Positions 44,501-55,416 of a stretch of 64,000 nucleotides of DNA are shown here, in pieces. A program made the translations under genes and the position numbers. Source of the DNA: Hyaloraphidium curvatum (taxonomy: Eukaryota > Monoblepharomycota > Hyaloraphidiomycetes > Hyaloraphidiales > Hyaloraphidiaceae); contig JAIVFI010000003.1 in assembly GCA_025558095.1 (NCBI GenBank), positions 496,001 to 560,000 on the forward strand. Direction: 5' to 3'. Under the pieces are notes generated by a model. The model was not told where the DNA came from and did not search any database. It saw only the letters and a list, made by a program, of their open reading frames with translations. The first letter of the stretch is position 1, and every line of letters begins with the position of its first letter.

Positions 44501-47500
44501 CCAGCTTCCATACGATCCATCTGTAGTGGTTTGCCACCCATGCCAGAGAAATCAAGTGTTCATTGGCCCCTGCACAAACGAGATCGCGGAAGGCCTCCGA
44601 AACTCCCCAAGGCTCGTCAGGGGTCTCGAACTTGTGCGCGCCTGCCGTAGCGCTGCTGACGGCCAATAACACAGGCGCACTACAAACATGTTGCAGCTTA
44701 GCAACGTCGACAAGCCCGCCGACGAGAAGCACCAACAGAGGTTCCACAATACCCTTGCCATGCTGAAGCTGGAGCTCTCGCAAAGTCATGCGATGCCCCC
44801 CTGATCCTATTGACAGAATGAGCACCGAGCACGCACGATTCGACAATTGACAGTACTTTGCAAGTTGAAGACCGGCTGGAGCTGCTTGCGCTGCATTTTG
44901 GAAGAGGTTTCAGTAAGATGGCCTTCACCGTCGTTCCGGAGGCCGGTTTGAGTGCCTGCCGGCCCAGCAGGAAGGGGTGTGGTGATTGGCGTGACTATCC
45001 CAGCGGCATTGGGCCTGATGACGGAAGGTGCCTTGAAGGGCGTGTTAAAGCGACCCTTTGCGAGTTTCCGCAGCGGCAAGGGGTCCGGAGTGCCAAAAGA
45101 AGTTGGGCGAGCAGGTTTTGCCGGCACAAGAAACGTGCTGGCCAGGTCGGCTTGCTCGGGAGCTCTTTGTGCCAACGGAGATTGGTCCTCGAGAAGCTGC
45201 TGCGCCTTCAGCAGTCGATCGCCTGAAACAGCTTGCAGGCGTTTGCCAGTTGCCTTGGCAAAACCTTGGCCACGGTGTGGCACGTCGTGTCCGCTGCGCA
45301 ATGGCAGCGGGGTGGTCTCCGCATGCGGGACTTCTGCAGCTGTACGGTCCACTTGAGGTGTGCGGAGCGTGCCGTTGCCAGAAAGGGGCGCGACATCCTC
45401 CACCGTGAGCAATTGATTCGCTTTGGCAAGTTGCTCCGGGCCGACGTCTCGCAATCGCTTGCCAGTTGCCGTAGCAAACCCCGATCCACCTCGCATGGGA
45501 AGGTGCTCCTTCCCCGTGTCCTTAGAGAAGAAATCTTCTGCCTCTTGAAGCATCTCCGCAGTCACGGCAGGGAGCTTGTTTCCGCCCGCTGTCGCAAAGC
45601 TAGATCCTTTTGCGGCGGTCCGCGGAACTTCGGCGCTCGATGCGAGAAGCGACTGTGACACTTGAAGCTTCGCTGGACTCATGAGCGGAAGACGGCCACC
45701 GCCAGCGGTCGAGAAGCCTCCGCCTCTAACGGGAGTCGTCGGCAAATCCACTGACTTTGGACTCGTTGGCGCAAAGGCTGCAGCAACCAAGGAAGCGGCC
45801 CCCGTCGTGGGCGTCGTCAAAGGGGGGGCACCTTGCTGCTTTCCCGGAGGCTCCGCGAGCCTAGATTCGGCCTCGCGGAGCTGAGTTTCGCTCATGGGTG
45901 GCAGATTCCGTCCCGCAGCGCTGCTAAAGCCGGCGTACTTTCGCGGCGTCGTCGAAGAAGAAGCTTTCCGATCCGGGGATTCTGAGCGGCGACTCCTTCC
46001 ATCTGCTGCAGAAGGTTCGGCTGCCGACCCACGCTCCTGACCAACGGTGGGGAGGACGCTCTTCCAAACAACGCAAGCGATCGCATCGCCAACTTGTGGC
46101 GCATGCACCGCGACCGCGTTCAACGCCGCAGGGTCATTCTCCGCCATGGCAGGTACCGCCGTCGCGGCGAGCGGGCAAGCAGCAGGCGGTTTGTCCGCCC
46201 CATCCGCCTCGAGAGCCTGGTCATGACCATCGAAAGAAGCAAGTGCTGCGGCAGTGCGCCGCACAGGGCTCAGGAGCTGCTTTCCGGATGCTGAGTGAAA
46301 CAGGTTCGGTTCCAGCGGCGGTCCGGCTTCGGGTTCAGTCGACAAGCGCGAGAAAGTGCCACGGTCAGTAGATTCGAGGCTCTTCCTCGCTGGCCGTTGC
46401 CGAGACCTGTGCGCAGCGTCCAATGCAAGCGTCTTGAGATTCTTTGGTCCGAACTTGTCGAACTTGTAGTCCGGATCGACGAGATGCACGTCAAACGGTG
46501 CGCGAGCCGCTCGAGGATTTTTGGTTTCCGTGAGATGTTCGGGCTCATCCAGCATGACTGGCGGATCCGGATCCACGACCTGTCCGGCTGCGGTTGCCGG
46601 CTGACCCTCCTGTTGCTCCGCGGCAGGCTCCACGACTAGGGCAAAGTCTGGGTCGCAAGGACCATCCCGGGGTGCAGGAGCTGGAGGAACAAGAGCGACT
46701 GCTTGCAGCGCTGAAGCAGTTGGTAAATCATCGTGGGTCAGAGCAACTTCGCCTGCTTTCGGCACCATGGCGTTGTCCTCGCCCGATCGTTCCTCGATCG
46801 CATTCGGAACTGCATTGTCCAAATCCTCCGCACGAAGCACGGGCGGTGCACGGATTGGTTCGGTGGAAACAATGACTGCGTCCATCGGCCCCAGCAGACG
46901 AGACCGGAGCTGTGCCTCTACAGCAAGATCCGGAGGGCTGGGCGGCTTAGATGCTTGCGGGCTTCCACAGTCGTCAATCTCGTCCTGCAAGCTCATGTGG
47001 CCGCCCGGGCGTGGGGAAGGCAAGGAACCGGGAAGGCCGAGCTCCTCATCGTCCCGCGCATGGCGCATTCCTTCGACGGGAAGACCCTCCACCTGGCTGC
47101 CGTCTAGGATATCGTCCTCAATGCCAAAAGGCCGGCAAGAATCCGACTGGAGGCCTTCGATGTCCCCCGACCCATCGCGGTCGGCGGCCACAGCCTCGGC
47201 TTCTCCAGACTGGTTCCCGTAGCTCTCCAACGAAGCGTGCAAAGGATCTTCCCCAACTAACCCGGGATCGATTGATGCGGATTCCGAAGGGCCATCGCGA
47301 TCGCTCCCCGCACCAGACGCATGCTGGACCGCGACAGGCGCGCCCAAGTCCAAGGAACCGCTGTGGTGACCGCCCTCGGAGCGGAAAAGTGCCGAGAGCT
47401 CTCCACTGTTCTCCATGAAGAAGCGGCCTCGCACGGGCGTGCAATCCTTCAGCGAACTCGGCATCGGCACTTCGCCAAAGTTCCACCCTGAAAACTCCCT

Positions 47501-49957
47501 TTCGGCCACGGAATCACGGACCGCTGGGCTAGATGGCTGGATCTCCGCAGCAGCCGCCGAAAGACCTGAAAGAAATGCGGGTGTGAGCCCCGTCATGCAC
47601 ATGGCGATGCGTGGCTGACCTCGAAAGTCTGTGCCTCGAGCCTGGTCCGCCATCCGCTCCGGAAAAGCCTTGGCAATGCGCAGAGGAGGCCTCCTCCGCC
47701 TTGCCCTCGTCAAGATGCTCGGGCTCGCGTCGCCCTCGTCGTCGTCCTCTTCGACGTCCGCTGCAATGTCCGCCCGACCTTCCTTTGCCGGCTCTTCTTC
47801 CTCCGGATGCACCGTGAACCCCGCTGGTCCAGCCGTCGGCGTTGCGTTGACCATGGCCGGACTCGGCGGCCCGTCCGGGACCTCGATCGAAGCAAGCTTG
47901 CGTCTCGCGGGGGTTTCCGCGGCTAGCACCTGGCCGTCCGAGGATCCGCGTGCGGGGGCCGCATCCGAACTAAGGCTGTCAGCCTGCAGGATCTCGGGGG
48001 GATCCGGGTGCCTGATGAGGCTCCGCCTCGCCCGGCTTTTGGGCGCCGGTTTCGGGTCGTTCGCGGGCGGCGATGACGAGAGCACGACCAGGGGCCGCGC
48101 TGCCGGAACCACTGGCACCAGGGTGGCGCGATGCCCCGAAAATGCGGCCAAGTCCGATTCCTGCTTTCCTGTCCCGGCCACAGGAGACGGGAAAAGTGCG
48201 TCGACGTCCACGACCGCCGCGGGAGGCCGAGACGCGGAAGCCTGCGGTGCAGCAGTCCGGTCCGTTGCGTTCGGCGAGACGATGCGCCTCTTCCTGCCAC
48301 CTGGTGCGGAGGAGGGCTGGCGGCGCCGCGTCCGCCGGAAAATAATGCTGGGAGAAACGTCGCCGGCGTCGCAGTCCATATCCGCCTGGATCTCCATCTT
48401 CGGGGTCTTTGTCGCGGCGACAGGTGCCGTGTTGCCGGGGCCGTTCCACGTCCGCCGCCGGTTCGCGGCGGGCGGGGTGCTTTCCGGCAGGAGGTGCTCG
48501 CCAAACAGCTCGTCGCCGAGCTGCGACTGCGGCACCTCGTCTGGCACCATCTGCTGCGTCCCCGTGACGAAGGCTTGCGAGAGCCTGGCCGGCGAGGTCT
48601 CGAGACCATTCGCAGCCCAATCCTGCGCGAACCGAACCCCGGAGCTGCCGCGCGTTGGGCTGTCCCCGCCCGACTCCAGATCCAGACCAAACAGCTCTGC
48701 GTCCCGGAAAAGCTCGGCCGCCGCTGGCTCGTTCCCGCGGGTGAGCAGCCTCCTTTTCCTCCTCCGGCCGTTGTGCGACGACGAGACGGGGTCCATGGGC
48801 TTTGTCCGGTTGGCCGTGGGGGCACTGGGCCGAACGCGGTCGGTCCTCGGCGTTCCCAGCAATGCATCCTGTTCGTCCCCGGAAGCGTCGTCGTGTGCGT
48901 CGATTGCTGGATTTCTGCGTGCACATTAGGCAAGGCAACGCATGCGTCGAAAAGACGACCAAACTTACGGTGGCGGAAGAAGCCCTGCGAGATCGCCGTA
49001 CGACTGCCCGTCTGCCTCGGACCGATCGAACGCGGGCCCCAGTCCGAACCCGTTTTGGTCGCTGTGCTCGAAGGGGAACGCCGCATCCGCGTCGCTAGGC
49101 AGCTTGAACCGCGCCGGCGTCTCCTCGAACGCGCGGCCTGCAGCGAGCTTCCTCCGCAGATCCTCCATGGCGGCCGTCGGATCCTGCGCGGCGGCGGGGC
49201 CGCCGACGCCGACTGCTGGGGACTCCATGCTAGGGCTCCATTGCAGGGCCGCGGGCCTGCCGGGGCCGAAGGGCGTCCTCTGGCCGACGTGGAACTGGTT
49301 GATCCCGGCGTGCGAGAGAGGTGCCCAGGGGGTGTGCGCCGCGCCGTAGCCGCCGGGCACGAACGGGCTGATGACAGGGGAGGAGGAGGGGAACAGGTTG
49401 GGGAATGCAGCAGGCGAATCCCTCTGGGGCCCAGACAGGTACGGCGTCTTGAAGCGCTGCCGCGTCAGCGGTGCCCTGTGCATTGTCTGCGACGGCCCGG
49501 TCCTGTGCCGCTGCGCGGCGGGCACCCTGTCCGGCGTCGAGTTTGCGGCTTGCTCCGCGTCCGGGTCGTCCACGATGGCGTCCGATGGCCGGTCGCGCAG
49601 GCTGCGGAGCCGCGATGCGGGGTGGCTGGCCGGGCCGAGCTCCGAGAGGCGCCGCTTGCGCGCCGGCGCGGCCATGCCGTTCGAGGTGTAGCTTCCGTGG
49701 TCGGGGTAGTGCGGCGGGGCGGTCCGGACCGCTCGTCCAGGCAGGGACGTGCGCCTCCTGCCGCGGCTCCGCGTCGAGACCTCCGCGTCCGACAGCGGCC
49801 CCTGCGACCTGCGGCCCCGCGCCGTGCGGACGGGTCCCGGTGCCGGGCTCGCAGACCGTGCCCGGCTGTCCTCCGAGCCGCTCCCGCGTGCGCGCCTGAT
49901 GTTCGCCTTCGTGCGCGGCGGGTCGGCCGTCTGCGAGCAGCCTTTGCGCCGCGTCAT
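41588..49957 (-). CDS. BRCA2: BRCA2 homologue with five BRC repeats and full DNA-binding domain
   Basis: Eleven exons, minus strand: 49957-48969, 48914-44857, 44806-44425, 44364-44121, 44063-43776, 43719-43614, 43553-43372, 43308-43147, 43090-42859, 42809-42673 and 42619-41588; all frames close; 2603 aa. Five BRC repeats lie at about 1320-1570 (GFSSAAGRNLPP, GFSTAGGGRLPL, SFATAGGNKLPA, GFATATGKRLRD, GFAKATGKRLQA), binding Rad51 through F-x-x-A. RFNTPFKAPSVIRP precedes the helical domain (about 1690-1825, NHYRWIVWKLA, VLNQLRYRYEQEV). OB1 carries VELTDGWYCIGAQFD, PPLEAP and NSTRRARWDARLGF; then comes the tower helix pair (DPAAFREGLRPRQLTALNSA), OB2 (RIKIRDF, LELTFWRPGE) and OB3 (SDVDCVGLLL, VVSDESG). 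It loads Rad51 onto RPA-coated ssDNA. About 230 residues extend past OB3. The 57-bp intron 44064-44120 is stop-free and a multiple of three. Confidence 0.93.
45190..45940 (-). repeat. BRC repeat array of BRCA2
   Basis: Five units of about 30 codons, at variable spacing, share [GS]-F-[SA]-x-A-x-G-x-x-L-x-x(4)-L-x-x-A/S. Order in the protein runs from high to low coordinate. Units 4 and 5 (GFATATGKRL, GFAKATGKRL) are nearest the consensus; units 1-3 lack the Lys after Gly (GRNL, GGRL, GNKL). Confidence 0.88.
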
Positions 49958-50224
49958 TGGCGCGCGGGCCGCGGGGAGCGGGTCGGCCTCGTCGCGGGGG
50001 TGCCGCCGCTCATCGGCCGCCCGTGCGCCGCTGCGCCACCGGGAGACTCAATCGGCTCTAGAGCACGCGCAGCCGCGCAGACAGACCCGCCCACTCAAGC
50101 CGCAGGCCGGACGGTCTTCGGAGGTGGCTCCTTGGGGACGGGCGACCCAAACGATCCTCTCTTCGCCACCTTCAATAGAAAATGCCAAGTCTACTGACGC
50201 CGCAGCCCATCTACAATGCCAGCA

Positions 50225-51302
50225 TCAGCTCTGCAGCCTGCAGTTGCTCATCGAGAACAGCAGGATGTCCTTCGCCCCGACCGCCTCCAGCCTGTCCATG
50301 ATCTCGGCCGCGTCGCTCTTGAGCACCATCGCGCTCATGCTGACCCAGTCGTAGTCGTCCAGCGGCATGATGGTCGGCGCCTTGTTGCCCGGCGTGATCT
50401 TTGCGCACTCCTTGATCTTTTCGCGCGGCGCGTTGTACGTGCACTGGACGTAGCGGTTGGCGTTCCACACGCCGCGTATCCGGTTGGCGATCCGGTCGAC
50501 GAGGGCCAGCTTATCCGCCTGGGGCATCCGGCCGTCGTCCACGGCCGATTGGCCGCCCTGGGATTTCGGCTTGGAGATGAGCACGGCCTGGGAGGTGAGG
50601 ATGGTGTGGATGGCGGTGAGGCCCGCGGCCCTCATCGTATCGCCCGATTCTGGAAACGGCTATCAGGGGGAGCGGCCGCGCCGCGCCGACGCGGGACCCA
50701 CCGACGAGGTCGACGATGCCGTCGGCCAGCCCCAGTGCGCAGGCCGCCTCCACCGACCCCGAAACGTACTCGATGTGGGTCGGCGTCTCCGTGCCGACCT
50801 CCTTGTCCAGCTTCTCAAAGAAATTCGTCGCCATGGTAGTGAAGCTCGTCACCACCCGGCGCCCCACGAGCTGCTTCGGGTCCGTGATGCCCGAGTCCAC
50901 GGGCACCTGCACGCACAGGCGGCATTTGCCAAAGCCCAGCTGCATCAGTTCGTTCACTTCCACGCCGGCCTCGGCGACCATGTCCTGGCCCGTGATGCCA
51001 AGGTCCACGTTGCCCTCGCCGACGAACTTGGCGATGTCCGCCGCGGGCAAAAAGAGCAGGGCCAGGGGAAAGTTGGTCGCGATGGCAATGTCCAGCCGGT
51101 TTTTCCGGTAGAACTGGATGTCCGCGCCCTCGACGAGCTTCAGCGCATGCTCGGCGAGCCGGCCCTTCTTTGGCAACTGTCCGGCGCCCGCGGAAAGTCA
51201 GCCCGGCCGTCGAACCCCATCGCGGCACAAAGCACCCACAGCAAACAAAAGCTTTCCGTGGAGATCGCTGATCCCGCCGAAGCTCGATTTCTCGGACGCC
51301 AT
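50225..51302 (-). CDS. HIS1: ATP phosphoribosyltransferase (first step of histidine biosynthesis)
   Basis: Exons 51302-51240, 51176-50702 and 50649-50225; 320 aa, close to yeast His1; introns of 63 and 52 bp, both starting GTGGGT. The short long-form/fungal HisG fold shows LLFALPKKGRLAEHALKL, LPAADIAKFVGEGNVDLGIT, GKCRLCVQVPVDSG, and the PRPP-binding SGSVEAACALGLADGIVDLV joined across the second intron to ESGDTMRAAG. The C-terminal regulatory ACT-like domain has NAPREKIKECAKITPGNKAP and ends SNCRLQS. It condenses ATP and PRPP and is feedback-inhibited by histidine. Start: ATG 51302 gives MASEKSSFGGISDLHGK directly before the conserved LLFA; upstream in-frame ATGs at 51443 and 51488 would add unlike-family sequence. 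Confidence 0.95.
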
Positions 51303-51569
51303 GTGGGGAGCGGGCGAGCCGGGCACGCTGATTTCGTCGCGGATCGAGAGGAAGTGGAGCCCGTTGAGGGCGGAGTTGCTGGGTCTCCTTCTCTCCCGCT
51401 CGGGCGTGGCCGCGTTTCCGTTCGCCTGGTCCTCCTTGACCATCGGTGGCGCGGACACCACCACCAGCACGAGGTTCTGTTGACGCAAAGGGATCGGTAG
51501 CGTCGCGTCGATCGCCCAACGTCGGATAGGGTCCCCGCAAACACCTCAGTTCCCGGACATTTCGCAGCG
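51303..51569. promoter_or_regulatory. Divergent promoter region of HIS1 and the SRA1-domain gene
   Basis: 267 bp between two head-to-head starts. A Gcn4/AP-1-like TGACTC is not evident in my reading. The role is inferred from geometry alone. Confidence 0.45.
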
Positions 51570-52569
51570 ATGGATCCCTCTGCGCCCCCGCCCTCTGTTG
51601 CCTTCCCGCCGCAGTCTGCGACGCCGCCGCTGCCGCCGTCGTACCAGACACAGCGGCCCGAGCAGCACGGCTGGAACGACCCGCCGCCCGCGTCGTTCTC
51701 GGCCGGCGCGTCATCCCGCCGCAAGGCGCCGCGGCTCGCCGGCAGCTATCTGAACCCGCAGCACGCGCCGCCGCCGCACCCGCTGCCGCAGTACCCCGCC
51801 GGCCACCCGCACCACGCGGGCCACGAGGACGCTCCGGTCGGCAACGGCGCCCCGGCATTCGAGGCCGCTTACGCCCCCGCCGGCCCCGCGTACGGCGTGC
51901 CGCCCCCCGCCCTCGCGCCCACGCCGCCCCCGCAGCACGCGGTGGCCTACCGCCCGGCCACGGCGACCCCGGAACCGCCGCGCACCGTCACCCCCACCGC
52001 CTCGGCGTCGCCGGCCCCGGCACCCACGCCGCCGCCGCAGCGGGTATCCTCCGTGTCGCCCGCGCCGGCGGCGGCCGCGGCACAGCCCTCGCAGACCCCG
52101 GTGCTGCAGGCGGACTCCGAGGCCATCCTGGCCTCCATCCGCCAGGCGATGGACGACGCGAGGGCCAACGTCAGCGATGTGGGTTGCTTTTTGGGCCCTC
52201 CTGGAGGACCATTCGCTGACGCTCGCGCGGCAGACCCCGAGCAAGCGGATACTGGACGACTCGGAGCGGAGGCTAAAGAGCCTGACGGACAAGCTGGGCC
52301 GGAACGCGCTGGCGCCGCAGGTCCTCCAGCTCCTCATCGAGCTGTCAGATGGTGAGTTGCCCGTTCTTCTTTCGCGGACTTTGTCTGACGTGTAGTGGTG
52401 CTTGATCCCAGGCCTCACGAAGAAGGACAAGGCCGCCGCGTCGGCGACCGCGACGTCGCTCATGTCCGCCGCGCTGGCGTACTCGAAGGAGGGCGACGAC
52501 AGCGGCTGGTCTGTTGGCTTGAAGCGGCTGGTGGTGGACGTCTGGGCCAAGGCGGTGCCCACGGAATAG
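51570..52569 (+). CDS. SRA1/Sec31-C-domain protein with Pro-rich N-terminus
   Basis: Exons 51570-52178, 52234-52351 and 52412-52569; 294 aa; introns of 55 bp (GTGGGT...GGCAG) and 60 bp (GTGAGT...CCCAG). Residues 1-180 are Pro/Ala/His-rich and disordered (YQTQRPEQHGWNDPPPASFS). Residues about 185-294 form a helical bundle: AILASIRQAMDDARANVSD, SKRILDDSERRLKSLTDKL, LAPQVLQLLIELSDGLTKKD and GWSVGLKRLVVDVWAK. This is the SRA1 domain, shared with the Sec31 C-terminus. The order Pro-rich then SRA1 domain resembles a detached COPII Sec31 tail, but WD40 repeats are absent. It is either an SRA1-like regulator or a COPII-related accessory protein; sequence alone does not decide. Confidence 0.78.
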
Positions 52570-52810
52570 CGGGCGGACGGTGCCGGCTGAGACTGTGTCG
52601 AGGAAGTAATCTACTGGCAAACGTAGGAACGAAACTTTGGAAGGAGTAGATCTTGCTACCAGCTACCAGGTCCGTGGGGAGGAGCACTTCCATCCGATCG
52701 CGGACTTCGCGAAGGAATATGAGCACACAATGCAGGCCCGTCACGCCCTCAAACCACTCCTACGCGTCGCCTGTCCCCGTGTCAGATGCGCGTTCTATCG
52801 TACCGCATCG

Positions 52811-53068
52811 ATGGGGGGTCGGAAGGACGGCAAACCCGGCCAGACGGACGCGGAATCGCGGACGGCGGACCTGAAGGCCCGCTCCCCCAAGGAACGAACA
52901 AACGGCCCGGAAGACCCGGCACCGATCAGCGCCGCCTTTGCCGAGACCAAAGCCGCGGTGGAGTCGGACCCGGAGCTGGCGGCCCTCGTGGACCGGATCG
53001 TGGCCCAGCTGGAGGACTCGCCCGCGCGGGCGGCGTTCCAGGCCCTGAGGAATCCCCCGAAGCGATGA
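52811..53068 (+). CDS. Small unknown protein
   Basis: 85 aa from ATG 52811. The first half is Lys/Arg/Asp-rich and polar (KDGKPGQTDAESRTADLK). The second half is a predicted helix (ISAAFAETKAAVESDPELAA, LVDRIVAQLEDSPARAAF). The frame is open upstream to 52637, but that sequence contains the 3' region of the SRA1 gene's neighbourhood and looks non-coding. No family recognised; coding status is moderately supported by composition only. Confidence 0.4.
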   Translation: MGGRKDGKPGQTDAESRTADLKARSPKERTNGPEDPAPISAAFAETKAAVESDPELAALVDRIVAQLEDSPARAAFQALRNPPKR

Positions 53069-53493
53069 TCGGAAGCACGCTTCGGCGCGTCCTGGCGCTG
53101 CGAGCACACATTGAACGTGGTGGCGTTAGGGCTCGGTCGAGGTGGACTCATTGAGTTGAAGCGGGCGGAGCAGTGTGACCATGCCGCCGGTGATCTTGAA
53201 ATGGCAGCCGGAAAAGTTGTCTGAGGCTGGGGCGGCAGGGTCGAACGCGAGTGGAGCCTCAGCTCCGAGCTCGGAGGGTATGTTGTTGGGCGACGCGTCC
53301 AGGCGGCCGCCTCGACGCATAATCTCCCTCTCGGCCCCGACGGACGTCGACTCGCTCACAAAAAGACGAGGTATCAGGTGTTTTGTGGCATCGTGCGTAG
53401 GTTACATATAGTTGTCTCTGAAGATACGATCGGGTATCGTGCTGTTTGCTCTGGCTCAAGTGCAGTCCACTTTGCATTCGGGCCCCCGTCCGG
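53069..53493. other. Gene-free gap between convergent genes
   Basis: 425 bp between the small ORF's stop and the stop of the minus-strand gene ending at 53494. More AT-rich than the coding flanks. Nothing recognisable. Confidence 0.5.
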
Positions 53494-55416
53494 TCACGCG
53501 AGCAGTGCACCGGGAACGTAGGCCTCGGCGTCCCAGAAACAGTCTCCCCTGCGCACAATCTCCTGCTCCGACTCGAGGCTGCCGCCTTCGACGAAGCAGC
53601 TCAGGTCCCCCACGGCGAGGAGGAGCCTGACGATGTGCTCGTCGCGCAGGCCATGCCAGCGGTACGACAGGACGCGCTTGCCGCAAGCCATCTTGATCTG
53701 CTGGATGACGACGACCAGGCCGCGCACGAGCGTCCTCAGGCCGGTCTTGACCCCCTCGAGCGCGTCCGCGACCCGCAGGCAGGCCCGGCCCATGTCCTGG
53801 TCCACCTGCCTCGCGAAGCCTCGCAGCTGGATCTGGTGCTGCTCGACCTTATCGAGGAAGGCGTAGGCCACGCCCGTGATGCCGTCCATGGAATCGTGCA
53901 CGGCCCTGAGGCGGCGCGCATAGCCCGGTGCCGAGGCCAGCCAGTCCCGAACGCCCCGGAGGGTCTTGAGCAGGGCCAGGGCTTCGCGGGCCCGGCCGTC
54001 GAAGTGACACGCCTTCCTGGTCTTGCCGAGCTCCTCGGTCGAGGCGAGGACGGTGAGGAAGTTGTCGAAGGCGCCACCGTGCTCGAAGGGGGTGTTGAAG
54101 AGGTCGAGGAGGTTGTCGGCGATGGCAAGGGCGGCGGGGCTCTTGGGGTTGGCGAGAGCCGGGGCCGCCTTGCGCGGCTTGAAGACCTTTGCCTTGAGGA
54201 TCTCGAACCTGATGCGGCATTGGTCGATGATGTTGACGGTGTCGTCCGAGCCGCAGCTGGAGGCGGTCGAGGTGGGGCTGGGCACGGCCGTCGAGTCCGT
54301 GTCGGAGTAGGCGTCGACGGCGCCGTCCCTGGTGACGTCGAGGCCGAGGGTGGTCCACGCCTCGATCTCCAGCTGGTCCGTCTCGAGCTCGGCCGCGGGC
54401 TTAACGTCGTGCGCAGCGGCCGGCTCCGGAGCGGGCTGCTCGACCGGCTCGACGTAGAGGTCGACGACGGAGGCGACGGCGGAGGCGTTCTGCTCGTCCT
54501 TGTCGGTGAAGATGATGGGCTCGATGGAGTAGGCGAGCTTGATGTCGACGATGTACTGGTCGAAGATTTCCGAGACGGCGCTGTAGGTGCTGTCGGTCTC
54601 GGACTTGGAAAGGGCGTCCTCGGCGACGTCGGTTTCGATGCTCGCGGTGCTGAGCTCGATCGACTCGCGCAGGTGCTTGAGCGAGTGCAGGCGGGTCGGG
54701 ATGATCTGCAAAGAGGGCACAGGTTAGCATGCATCGTCGTGGGCCTGCGCATGCAACTCACCACCTTGTCCAGCGCGAGCGCGTCGGACACGGAGTCCTT
54801 GATGCCCTTGGGCTCGAACGCAGGGGACGTCTGCGTGTTCGAGTTGTCCTTGAGGATCTCGGCGATGTCGATGCCGGTCTGGGTGCACGGCTGAAATGGA
54901 GACGAATGTCAGGGGTGGCTTCCATCGAAGCAAGGCAGCGACGCACCTGAGCGACGATCGAAACAATGGGTATGATGGGTATGATGGCAGAGACTTCGGT
55001 GGCCTTGGGCAGCTCGATGGTCTGGACGGCGGCGACGATGGCGGTCTGCGTGACAGGTGGCACTAGGTCAGCGGCTGCGGGCGAGAAGCGCAGGCTCAGA
55101 TGCGCCCTACCTGCTCCACCGTGGGGGTATCAATGCTTGCGATGGCGGCGGCGTCCTCGGGTTGGGCGGGCGATTCGTCGGTCATCTGCGAAATGGCGGG
55201 GGGAGGTGTCAACAAAGGGTGCACTCGCGCTCACACATCCCCGGCGGCGACACCCACCTCGGCGAAAATGGCCTTGAAGGAGTCGATGACCGTCTCGGCA
55301 GCTTCGGGTAAAGACTGGGGAGGGCGGGACGGCGTCAGAGGGGAAAGTGGGCACCCGGCGCCGGGCCTCACCTCGGTGAAAAAGCGCTGCGCGCGACGCA
55401 GGGCCTGCTTGAACAT
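53494..55416 (-). CDS. Unknown protein assembled from short phase-0 exons
   Basis: Six exons, minus strand: 55416-55372, 55314-55258, 55185-55111, 55045-54947, 54890-54762 and 54705-53494; 538 aa. All five introns (57, 72, 65, 56 and 56 bp) are phase 0. It starts MFKQALRRAQRFFTE, a basic amphipathic stretch that could target mitochondria or a membrane. Helix SLPEAAETVIDSFKAIFAE and acidic MTDESPAQPEDAAA follow, then an Ile-rich run (VSAIIPIIPIVSIVAQ). The large last exon is helical: LKHLRESIELSTASIETDVA, LDLFNTPFEHGGAFDNFLTV, LALLKTLRGVRDWLASA and LRTLVRGLVVVIQQIKMA. No named domain recognised. The exon 5 donor was taken as GTGAGT after GTG, giving LDKVIIPTRL. Gene real; function unknown. Confidence 0.7.
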
